In this document: piece by piece, positions 34,276 through 44,450 of the stretch | Layout: the number at the start of each line of letters is the position of its first letter | Numbering within the stretch: the stretch's first letter is position 1 | From: Adineta ricciae | Lineage: Eukaryota; Rotifera; Eurotatoria; Adinetida; Adinetidae | Direction: 5' to 3' | Length of the DNA: 64,000 nt | Assembly (NCBI GenBank): GCA_905250025.1 | Contig: CAJNOJ010000193.1 | Span: 62,001-126,000, forward strand | Notes under the pieces: model-generated | The model's database searches: none | What the model saw: only the letters and a program-made list of their open reading frames with translations | What the model was told of the DNA's origin: nothing | Translations under genes and position numbers: made by a program

Positions 34276-36535
34276 AGCAAAATTTTGTACGCATCCATTA
34301 TTGAACTTCAACGAGACGATATTCTTCGCTTAGTGTTGTGTGGTCTAGATTATAGCGCGTATGTTCTTATGTAAGAGAATAGGATAGAAGCAATCGAACG
34401 TGACGGATCATTTGATTTATTTTACGTTTTTGTCTTATTTTGATACATTCGAAATATACGATGACCGAAAAAGAGCTCGCTGAATCTTCGGATGAGAAAT
34501 CAAGAAAATATATCAAAACTACTTTACTTCTTCTCAGCTGGTGTATGTTGGTAAGAACTCGTTATCATGGTAAAGAGATGATTTGAAGCCATTTATTTGA
34601 GGGTATGTGTGGAGAAATCATTGGGCCAACAATGACCATTCTCGCACACAATATACAGGTAACGTTCAATGGTATAGCTACAGTGCTTGCATTCGGAAGT
34701 GTTGGGGGCTTGATAACAAATCTTTTTTGCGGTATTTTTCAAAATTTCACTGCAAATTATCCAGAATTGATGCTGACAACGGCATTTCTACTAACTGCTT
34801 TGCGTAAGAATTTACATCGGTGCTTTCTTTTTAAATGAATTTTATATTCATAGTTATGTCTATCACACCATTTATCGGCTCATTATGGCCGATGTGTATG
34901 ATATTTCTGCTTCAGGGCACTGCAGGAAGTTTTGCTAATATGGGTAAATAATTCCTAATAATATCGGATTTCTTTCAGGCGAAATTTCTATCCTTAGGAG
35001 GTACTAATCTTCTAATCGACATGTGGAAAACTCGTGTGGCAACGCCTTTGAATATATTTCATCTAGGATATGGATTCGGTGCGATATTTGCAAATTTACT
35101 TGTTCGACCATTTATAAATACTGAAGATGAATATCCTCAAGCTTTCAATACAAGTATTCGCTTTCCTTATATCATCAGTGGTTTCTTATGCTTTCTCATC
35201 GGCATTGGACATCTTGTAGTCTTTCTACAAAAATCATCTGAACGAGAAACTGAACAAGCAGCTGTTGAGACAGTGTCTTTACAGTGTGATACAGGAAACG
35301 AGAAGATAGAATTCTCTGTCTATTCACCAAAAACATGTGGAAATGGCTATTTCAAATATGGTCTAGTACTTTCGTTTTTATTTATTATGTACATTTTCTT
35401 TGTCAGCGGGACGGATCAAGTATTTGCAAAGTTTTACTTTTCCTTCTTGAAAAATGATCAATTTCGAATGTCCAGCAGCAGTGCCAGTTGGGGTGTGATT
35501 CTTTATTGGTTGTCCTATTCAGTAAATGTGATTTCTAAGCTATTTCTAATGGTTTTTCACTACTTTAGATTGGTCGATTAATTTCTGCGATTTTATCGAT
35601 CTTTTTACCAGTTTATGTTTGTTTAACTATAACTTGGTGCGGAGGTTTGATCCTAGCAGTAGTTTGGAACGTTTATGTTTGGGTTTTTGGTCTAACTATG
35701 GAAGGTCTTTTTATTCTTGGCTCTCTTACTGGACTCATTATTGCGCCGCTGTTTCCATTATCATTTGCGTGGTTTACTCAAAATTTAAACTTAATTCCAC
35801 CATTACTTGGTGCACTCCTTTGCGCGTGTGGTTTAGGATCTTTAACTTTGCAAAAAATCGCCGGTAAGTAATAAATCGAACATTGATGTACAAGGAAATG
35901 TGCGCTTTATTTTATAGGTATTTTAATGGATGTAAATCAAAATCATTTTCCGACACTTTTGACTGGCTCCATTGTTGTAACGATGATGTTGTTCATTGTT
36001 TCTAATCTGGTCATATTTTGTCACAAGCGAACTGTGAAAACGCGACGAAATTCATTAATTAACGAAGATGAAGACGAACAAAATATGGCTGATTACCTAA
36101 AAGATTACAACAACGTGCGAAAAAACTCAATTATACTCTCATTTTAGCCTTTATTGTAAACGATCTCTTGCATTTTTGACACCGTAGAAGTAGAGAAACA
36201 AAAAACAATATAGAAGATGATTTTAAAATACAGAAAGTAATCTGTTGAAACAAATACGACAAATATGTTGATTTGAGGGTGGGTGATGTTTTTCCTCTAA
36301 TTCTTTGAAAAATATTTCCACTCATACATATCGGAAATATCGTCAATAAATGGAGTGATTCATTAAAAAAATAGTCACCGTCTTGTGTACTTTAAGAAAT
36401 TTGGAAGAAAAATTCCATTTATGCTTTCCTTTATCTTTAAAGAAATAGTAGTTGATTATAAATATCATGAATAAACAAAAAAACATCATTCGGTCAAGTA
36501 AATACGTAGTATATAGAACTACCCAAGATTCACTT
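33110..36535. repeat. Receptor-transporter block, copy B
   Basis: It recurs at 59291-62893 with scattered substitutions, an extra stretch in the intergenic spacer of the other copy (60520-60726), and loss of similarity just after both 3' flanks. Confidence 0.85.
34461..36147 (+). CDS. MFS transporter of MFSD4/NaGLT1 type
   Basis: Six exons: 34461-34550, 34602-34803, 34854-34943, 34998-35521, 35569-35863, 35918-36147. The fourth exon must use the acceptor at 34996-34997 (ccttag), not the nearer tttcag; only that keeps frame and gives FANMGGTNLLIDMWKTR. The protein has about 12 hydrophobic segments in two halves, starting LLLLSWCMLGMCGEIIGPTM, with LQGTAGSFANMGG in TM4 and a long loop (QKSSERETEQAAVET) in the middle. 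Its closest family by motif is the vertebrate MFSD4/sodium-glucose transporter 1 group, so a plasma-membrane sugar carrier is likely, though the substrate is inferred. The C-terminus is charged and cytoplasmic. A near-identical copy lies at 60807-62493. Confidence 0.8.
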
Positions 36536-38329
36536 GAATATTTTTTAACTGATTTTCCAAAATAAGCCTTTTCTTTTCCCACTTCCTCTTGTATTAACCA
36601 CATCGAACATTCTCCTAAGAAAAAAGAATATACGACCGTGTGAAAATTATATGAACAATCGAATTGCTCGTTAAAAACAACTTCGGACTTTATGGAATCA
36701 AAAATCCAGCGAATAGAACAACAGCAATACCGAAGAATTCCTTTTAGTTAGATAATTTTTTATTTGAATTTTCAATAATTCCGTTAATCGTACAATTGAA
36801 AATTGATTCTCTGAAAAGATATGTAATGCCATAAATTAAATAAAAGCTAGGAAGTCATCTGCTTGTTGGTTGAAGAAAAGTTCGTCGTTGCAAGCAATTG
36901 TCGCATTTCTTCTGCTGAGTGTGTTAGCTTTAACTATTATGGTCAAAGTCTCCTGCTCACTAGACGTGAACAGACTGGACAGAAACTAAACGAAAAAGCT
37001 AAGATCTGTATCGGATTGGTAAGTATATGCGCGGTGGTCTAACTTCGGTTCTGACACTGATGAACAAAATCGATCGAGATCTTCGTAATTACGTTTATTG
37101 AAAACGATGAGAAGAAACTAGAAACGACTAACGTTTATCACAGTTCAAAAGGTCAGACGGCGGCATTAAATTCGTTAATCGGTGATAAATAGAATTTTGG
37201 CGAATATATCAAAATCAAACGGCAGATATATGAACAAGTAGCGCTCATCTGTCGGATTCGCTGAGTCTTTTCTAAAAGAATTACAAGACTTTTAGATAAA
37301 AACTCCCACGTATATCTCACTCTAATCCGCTTCAAATTAAAGCCAATTTTAAGCACATTCTTTTCTTTGAATCCTTTTCTACTTTATTCATGTCAAACTA
37401 CTTTCAAACCATTTGTCCAAAGATGTAAGCAAAAGGATCACTGAGTCTAAACATTTATTAATCAACTCCCTTCCCACTGTTTACATTCAAAAATCAATTT
37501 ACTTACACTTATTTTTATCTCTTCTAAGCCACTCAAACACACCCTTAGTCCTTCGTCTGCCTGCCTCCGATCGATCACTCGCAGCTAGCCGTTATATGTC
37601 CAACTTTCATTCTTTCAACTAGTTTTAAAATTCCCTTCAAACTGAATCAAACCATTTCCTTCCATTCCCTGTTGAAGAATCATCAACTTTATGCTTGTCC
37701 AAAACAACATTTGTCATGGGAAGTATTATTTTGAGTGTCTGAAAAACACAGAACAGAACTTTCCCATTGAAAACTAACACCAGATTTGGAATCTTCGACC
37801 ATGATAACCCTTAGGTGAATTATTTATTAATGACGATCCATGAGTTTTTATGCGAACTTATAAAATACTGCAAACTGATTGGATTATGCAAACAAACAAA
37901 CTTTTAGCATTTTAACGACCGTATTTTATACGCTATAACCCTTTCAGAAAACAATAAGAACGAAGCGCGCAGTTCACCAAGATACAACAACAAGACCTAA
38001 ATCATTTTTTCCTTTTCTGAAAAAAAGGATTATACAGCGGTTAAACCGTGAGCTCAAAAAGCTTAAAGCTTGCCTGTCTGTCTGTTCTATCCAATCAGAA
38101 AACAGCATTTCTTAGTTCATTAAAATTTACCTATAGCAACCGACGACTGAGTACTAGTAAGACAATCGGAGTCGAGGAACTCGAATCCTTTGTTAGCTTC
38201 TCCTTACACACTTAGATCCGCCTTCTTCCTTTTGCTTTCTAGAACAGATATTTTTATTCTTTCACGAATTATTCACACAGATTTTCTTCTCAATAATAGT
38301 TTATCATCATTACAATTGAGGAACATGAA
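36148..38329. other. Gene-poor stretch
   Basis: The first 390 bp is the 3' flank shared with 62494-62893. After that I see only short frames of no recognisable content (for example 36343-36603 and 37153-37356 on the minus strand). Confidence 0.45.
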
Positions 38330-38401
38330 AATTATACAAAATGAGTCGTTCCCTCGACTGAAAGTAGAGTTATGTCGCAAAAATAGTGGTAAAAAATTGA
38401 A

Positions 38402-38776
38402 GTGCGTATGTATGTATGTTTGTCGTGGGTTAAAGGTAAAAAAACGGTTTTTTTCGAAAACGCACAAGAATTCAGAGAACATGGCTTCGAAGAGTCGTTA
38501 GGCAGTTTGGAAGAATATTTACGGAGTGTGTTGAAATGTGTTAGGAGCCGCGCGATCATTTATTATCGACCTGCACAGACACAGAACAGTGAGTGCAGGT
38601 GCATTTACTTCGCTGAACAGAAACAAGATCAATGTGATACATTTATCTGTATATACAAAGAAGGTTTGTATGTTTGTCTCTTCCTTATTCATTCAGATCG
38701 TGTAATATCCACAGCTACCAAACTATCCACAATGCTTCCATATATCCAGCTTGAGCGAATAATAGAAGATGACTAA
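38402..38776 (+). CDS. Possible small gene or exon, family unknown
   Basis: An open frame whose later part (FREHGFEESLGSLEEYLRSV, then RSRAIIYYRPA) has a natural-looking composition with four cysteines and ends in ERIIEDD. The start region is a simple run (repeated TATG, then poly-T) and unlikely to be coding, so an upstream exon near 38327 (ATG AAA ATT) is probable but the junction could not be fixed. No domain recognised. It may be spurious. Confidence 0.25.
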   Translation: MRMYVCLSWVKGKKTVFFENAQEFREHGFEESLGSLEEYLRSVLKCVRSRAIIYYRPAQTQNSECRCIYFAEQKQDQCDTFICIYKEGLYVCLFLIHSDRVISTATKLSTMLPYIQLERIIEDD

Positions 38777-39159
38777 CACAACTCCTCGAGAAACGGAAGG
38801 AGGTATTGCGAATGCCTAAGTCTTACTCTTTTGATACAACACTCGTATAATCTTTTTGTAAGCATGTAGACAAACTATTTTTCAAATGTCATGAACTTTT
38901 CTATAAATGAGGTCAAAGAATTGGTCTTCATGACATTTGAGATTCTTGTTTTTTTGTGTTCTCAGAATCTTTTTTATCTATTTTTACACAGGCTATTTCT
39001 TTTCTCGCTTTAATCACAAAATTTATACTCGTGCGTTACGAATAAATGTATCAACCAATTTTTAATTGACACTTTCACAACGTTTTTTTCTTTCTAACAT
39101 CGAACTGAAAGTTTTTCACTTCATCATCGTCTCTAACTTAGAAGCACAAAACTCAAGAA
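38777..39159. other. Spacer upstream of a GPCR gene
   Basis: Nothing recognised. Confidence 0.4.
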
Positions 39160-40137
39160 ATGAATGCATCGAATGTATCGAATGGAGGTGGAGTAAGAGG
39201 CCCAAGTCCATTTATATTTATTTCTAAGGATATTTCATTCACAATATTACTAACCATTGTTATTCTATCTATTCCTATGCATTGTATCGCTTTCGCTCTT
39301 ATTTTTTTCAACAAAACTCTTCGTTCAGCACCCAACAATTATATTATTTTATTCACATTATTTTACACTTTTATCATAAGTTCTATTTTGATTCCAATAA
39401 TATTAGATTCACATAGACCAACACCAACTATTCATTGGTCTTTGATACTTTGTAAAATTAGGTCGTATGTTGAGACTACATCTAGTTGTCTAACAAATCT
39501 TTTCTTTGCATGGGCATCATTTGAACGACATTTTCTCGTTTTTCATACTCATTTATTTACTATTAAATGGAAAAATATCTGTTTTCATTATCTACCACCG
39601 ATTCTCCTGATTATTTATATAGACGGCTTTTACATTTATGCTAGTTTTATCTTTCCATGTGAAAACCAAGTAGATTTTGTTAATAATATATGCTATTATG
39701 GTTGTCAGTCAAGGGATCCAGTAATGGGTATGTGGCAAACAAATTTTCATATTCTAATTCCTACGCTTTCTGTATTAATACTTAATTGTGCATTTTTATT
39801 TCGAGTTTATCGATCAAAAGCACGTCTTCAACGATCAGTAAATTGGAGAAAATATCGTCAAATGATCTTTCAACTATTTTCTATCGCAAGTCTCTTTCTT
39901 TTATTTAAGCTACCTGTTGCAGCTATCAATATATGGATATTAATAACTTCAGCACCGTTGTCAGTCACAGTAATGCAATGGGTTGGGTTTAACACGTATT
40001 TTGTTCCGTTACTGTTTCCTTTTGTATGTTTATTGTCAACATCAGAAATGAGATTGATGATAAAGAAAATTTTACATAGTCGAACAGCACCTGTTAGAGA
40101 AACACAACCCGGAGTAGGCCCCTTTAACAAATCATAA
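39160..40137 (+). CDS. Rhodopsin-like GPCR, single exon (325 aa)
   Basis: ATG 39160 to TAA 40137. A short glycosylatable N-terminus (NASNVSNGGG) is followed by seven hydrophobic segments: TM1 about 27-52, TM2 62-82, TM3 96-118 ending FAWASFERHFLVF, TM4 140-165, TM5 192-215, TM6 237-260 and TM7 270-290. The E-R-H at the end of TM3 stands in place of D-R-Y. TM7 lacks a clear NPxxY (LLFPFVCLLSTSEMRLM). An intronless gene of this length fits the expanded bdelloid orphan GPCRs related to FMRFamide-type receptors. The ligand cannot be told. A Cys in the first extracellular loop (LILCKIRSYVE) and one in the second are available for the usual disulfide. The cytoplasmic tail ends GPFNKS. Confidence 0.8.
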   Translation: MNASNVSNGGGVRGPSPFIFISKDISFTILLTIVILSIPMHCIAFALIFFNKTLRSAPNNYIILFTLFYTFIISSILIPIILDSHRPTPTIHWSLILCKIRSYVETTSSCLTNLFFAWASFERHFLVFHTHLFTIKWKNICFHYLPPILLIIYIDGFYIYASFIFPCENQVDFVNNICYYGCQSRDPVMGMWQTNFHILIPTLSVLILNCAFLFRVYRSKARLQRSVNWRKYRQMIFQLFSIASLFLLFKLPVAAINIWILITSAPLSVTVMQWVGFNTYFVPLLFPFVCLLSTSEMRLMIKKILHSRTAPVRETQPGVGPFNKS

Positions 40138-41742
40138 TTGCACTAAAACGGGAAGCATTTACATATAGAGGAAAAAATTCATTAACATTTTATTCAATGT
40201 ACTTACAAATTTTTATGCGAACGTTGTAAATGTATAGACTATTTATTACCTGTAATGAAGATGGAAGAGATATATTTTGTGCTGTATGTCATTAATGCTG
40301 TTGTATTTTGTGTCTAACATCGTTTTCTCACCTTATATTCAAAATAAAACTATGGGACGAGAATGTTCGACTATATCGACATTCACACCCTCACCCACAT
40401 CATAGTTTTTCGTTTATTTCTTACACTTATAGGATATTGATCGATTGATATGCATTTTATGCAATAGATATTTGCCATGTACAAGAGACTTCCTGTACGA
40501 TAAAAAGAAGCTAACGGCATTTTTCCAAAGATAATTCTGATTGTATTTTATTGAGCACTGATCCTTTTCAAAATTCTGGCTCGTTAAAAATCTGTGTCAT
40601 TCATGCGAGAAATCTTGTTTTTCATTATTACTTTTATCAAAGTGTCAACTCAAGCATCCTCAATCGAGCTAATTATTCTTATTTCATATAAAAGACGTCA
40701 TAAAAATCAATATCTGTCTGTATAGTCTATTTAAAATTATGTTGATTATGGCATTCGGTCATGCTATAATTTGAAACGACGTTGCAGGTAAATTTCAAGT
40801 GACGATTGATAAGTTTTCGAACAACGTAATCAGGGCTAAATTATATATATATATATACTCCAGTCAAAGAATACGAGACGGTTCCGACGGGAAAACACTG
40901 GAGATCGCTGGAACATGGAAGTAGTAGTCCGAGTGAAAAGTCTTGGACTTTTCCCGATGATTTCCGGTGCTTTCCTGCAAGATCCGATGGCTTTTTTTGT
41001 AAGATCTATCAGGAACCAACCGCCGAAACGTTTACCGTGAGTATATATAAGAATGACTGAAAGATTTTTTATCTTTTAAATAGTTTGTCACGATCTCTAT
41101 CTGTGATATTAACTTCAGATTTTTGGGTTGAATCTTTGATATGAAAACGATCGATCTTCGCTATAGTAGCGGCGCCAACCGTGGGTCAGGATTGGCTCAG
41201 CCCATCTTGATCTTGAAGAATTACCACAGAAAGCAAATATTTACACCACAAAAATGTACAATTTTTGTAGTGAACCCACTCTGAAATTTTTTTTCTATCG
41301 GTGCGAGGCTAGTACAACGAAACAAGGACTTACCTGAAACTTTCTTTCTGTAAGGCAAGTCTCATCTATAAAAAGCAATTCATTCTATACAGATTTTAAT
41401 TCAATCGAATGATGCTAACTTTATTCAAGTATTTGCTGTTTATTGCAGTCTACTAGATCTCAAATTGGAAATGTACTTTGTTTGAAGTTCTTGTAAATAT
41501 ATGATTCGAATGATCATTTGACTGAAAAACCAACCCAGTAAGAAACTTCTCAGTTCACGTTTTCGTTTGCCTTAGGTAAGTCCTTTTATTCAAAAAGAAA
41601 ATATTAAACTTCAGCCCCTTTTACAAAAATGAAACCATCGATTAATTAGTGACGAAATGCGTTCTCGAAAACTTTTACGAAACATTTTGCTTGAAGCAAA
41701 ATTAATACAAAACGATGTCCCAAAGCTCATGTATTAAAATAT
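40138..41742. other. Non-coding stretch with possible retroelement remnant
   Basis: No gene. AATAAA at about 40342 may serve the GPCR gene. The only structured part is around 40840-41200, listed separately. Confidence 0.4.
40840..41195 (+). mobile_element. Possible solo LTR with primer-binding-site-like end
   Basis: An (AT)n run at 40845-40858 is followed by a region of higher GC. This holds an imperfect inverted repeat (a GGGAAAACACTGG arm near 40889 against CCGGTGCTTTCC near 40965) and a TATA box (tatatataag) at about 41043. Then, after about 120 bp, comes GGCGCCAACCGTGGG at 41171-41185, which resembles the tRNA primer-binding site just inside a 5' LTR. No gag or pol follows and no second LTR or target-site duplication was found. 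Weak evidence. Confidence 0.25.
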
Positions 41743-42545
41743 TCAATTTGTTGTCACTCGACACTTTTCGGCTGAGAAGTAGTAATTAGAGTGTCGGAAA
41801 ATGTTAGACCTCGCTGAAATGCTAATGCACTCGAGAGAAATGTATTCACAAATATTAAAATCAGGAATGGCCGATTCGTTCGATAAGTGGCAGGTGAATG
41901 TCTTGCAGCGTGAGAGGATGTACCAATACGATGTCTTGATTATCGTATATGAGTCCATGTCACGTCAGCACAGATCATGAACCCATCTTGTGGAACGATG
42001 AATGAGAAAACATTTGCATAAACCGCGGTTATAGGGGTGTCAGAACTAGACGATGCCACACATAAACCATTGTAAACATCAAATATAATCAGATAAAAGA
42101 TGCCAGAGGTCAATATAAAAAACATGCTTATAAGAAAAAGACGCTTAGCAACCCACGTTGAGCTCAGTCGTCGCCAACGAGAACTTTGTGATTTCGACAC
42201 ACATTGGTTGAACGTTGATAACAAAGCACATGTTGCTGCCATCGATGGTAAACAAACAAGTAGATAGCTGCGTGTTTTGCAAACACCACGATTGATAAGT
42301 GTAGAATTATTACCTGCAAAGTATTCTGTTGCAAAGCGAATGATGATGCCAAAGTCGCCGCATAGGAGATCAACCGAAGAAGCACAAATCATGTAGAAGA
42401 TGTAAGATTTTGTTCTGAAATCCTTGGACAATAGTGTAAAAATGTTGAGAATATTTCCAATTGTGCCAACAATCAACACAACAAAGAAGCCAGCGATTGT
42501 GAAAGTACAGGTGTTATTCGTGCTAGTGATACCATACTGATTCAA
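41743..42545 (-). pseudogene. Truncated rhodopsin-like GPCR
   Basis: On the minus strand from 42545 a normal GPCR start is seen: TM1 AGFFVVLIVGTIGNILNIFTLL, TM2 (FYMICASSVDLLCGDFGIII), TM3 ending CALLSTFNQCVSKS, TM4 and TM5. It ends at a TAA (41940) right after TWTHIR, where the third cytoplasmic loop should begin. TM6 and TM7 are not found in any frame downstream. The usual D-R-Y region reads F-N-Q-C. Family members are single-exon, so splicing is an unlikely explanation. A dead member of the same GPCR expansion as 39160-40137. Confidence 0.6.
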
Positions 42546-43480
42546 TACAAAGTGAGAATAATAATTCTGTTGAATACGACCGATGATTAGATGGAATTTT
42601 TATCTGTGATGATTTAATAAGTGGTAGGATGAAAGAAGTAACTTTTATATATATTCATTCTTTGTCGATTTGATTGATGTAACAAATCTGTAGTTTTCCG
42701 AGTAACAATGCGTAACAACTTTAAGAATATAAGATTTTGTTCACTTCACTTGGTATGATAAGTTAAAAGCTATGAAAGTTTTGACGCAGATATATCATAT
42801 CATTGTCAGAAACAAGGTAAGATAAATCCAACATGTCAAGAGTATCTCATAAGTATACTAATGCGTTTTCTAAGAGGCCTCTTTTGAACAAGTGATTCGA
42901 ATTATTTTCAGTTTTACAAATCCATGATGTTGCTTTTGTCTCTTCAAAGTCTTAATACAAGATGTTCGGCAAGGGAACGAACTATATTCAGATGCTTAAT
43001 GTTCAATAAGATGTTTTAAGTGCAAATTCACTACGTACATACATTTTGTCAACATGAAAACCAAGCAACCATCTTTTCTTTCTTTCTATGCAAACAGAAG
43101 AAATTACACTATAACATTACAAACCTGGCGCAAGAATTTCTGTGATATTTAAAGTAGTGAGCAAGCGTTGTAATCAAACGTGAAGAGAATACACAATTTT
43201 AACACTGGATATTTGTTCACAAAAAGAAGAGTCTGTTCAATAGCCAAGTTCTCCACGTGGACAACCAACGGTCACCCTCATCCTTAAATCTTACTTTGAC
43301 AATTCATCTGATAATGTCAATAATCGACCACCAGAATCATCGGATACTATCGAATGGAATGTTTCAAGGTGATGATTATACTGCCATCGTGATGATCGAG
43401 AAAGGAAATGTTCTTCCTGGTGGACAAGCGTGTAGTCCATTTCCATCGGATAAAATTGAGACAACAGCTTTGCATTCATC
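42546..43480. other. Non-coding stretch
   Basis: Nothing recognised. The frame at 43257-43508 runs into the TIR remnant out of frame and looks spurious. Confidence 0.4.
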
Positions 43481-43939
43481 AACCTCGAATTATGTGTGTA
43501 TGACTTAATGATAAGTTATTGTCGTCAAGCTAACGATCCTGTTCATAAGATTTATTCCAAATTACTTGCTGATGGATTCAAAGTTTGGGTTGATTTAGAG
43601 AATATGTATGGTTCAACAATCGAGAGAATGGCCGAAAATTCACACTTTATCCATATTTGCATGTCGAATCGATATGAAATGAGTCCATATTGTAAAGTTG
43701 AAGGGCAATATACTTAGAAATTCCGACGATCTTTCATACATCTAATTGTTGAAAAAGGCCACAAATCCAAATGTTGGTTGGACGCATTAATTAGACTTTG
43801 AATGTATATTGATATTCTTAAAGATGACTTTGACACTGCGTGTATGAAAAACTTTGAACAAAACTTCAAAGAAATAAATCACAAAAATAAGCTCAGAAAG
43901 AAACTTTATTCTTGTATATTTGAGAGCGAGACGAACTGA
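43481..43939 (+). pseudogene. TIR-domain remnant
   Basis: One frame reads ELCVYDLMISYCRQANDPVH (beta-A and box 1 of a TIR domain), LLADGFKVWVDLENMYGS (box 2, with the WxD and NMYG typical of bdelloid TIRs), then MAENSHFIHICMSNRYEMSP. A TAG follows at 43715-43717, after which the same frame continues FRRSFIHLIVEKGHKS, a second stop (TGA 43799-43801), and YIDILKDDFDTACMKNFEQN. About three residues are missing before ENSHF. The domain order is complete but two stops break it, and no N-terminal effector or repeat region is seen upstream. It is a TIR of a different subgroup from the one at 2870-3290. Confidence 0.65.
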
Positions 43940-44450
43940 TCTATCAGTAAGAGCTGGTGTCTTTTCCACATTGATGTCGAATGCGTAACAGCGTTGGGCG
44001 GATACTAGGTGGTGGCGCTAAAAGATTAAAAACACAATGTTGTACGGTTTTAAAGTGCACAGCCAACGTTTTAGTAATTTCAGGCGAACTTTTGCATTTT
44101 GATAAAGACGATAAATTCCGTTTTTTACTCAACGGTAGTGCTTGCTTGCTAAAACTTAATATTGTAAACGTAAAGGTCTTTATTTAACAGTAAAGTTCCA
44201 GCAGACATACCCTTGCAGTACATATTCATTATCGAACGATTGGAAAAGAGAGCTTTTTCTTCTCGTGTATAATCTGAAAAATTTATTTCTCACAAATAGC
44301 CCACTCATTTCATACTCTCTCTTCGAAATACCTGTGTAGAACGTATATCAGACGTGTCTTCTCTGTTTCTGTTGTGTAAATCAACAGAGAGAAGATAGAA
44401 TAGAACTCTTATCTTGTCTTCATACACTGTAGGTATCTAAAACTCTAACA
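43940..44450. other. Spacer upstream of the beta-galactosidase gene
   Basis: No gene supported; a frame at 43981-44187 has no recognisable content. It probably holds the promoter of the gene at 44451. Confidence 0.4.

Noticed and set aside
34944..34997. An apparent frameshift between exons 3 and 4 of the MFS transporter.
   Set aside because: It arises only if the nearer tttcag acceptor is used. The ccttag acceptor 18 bp further on keeps the frame and restores the family motif in both copies.
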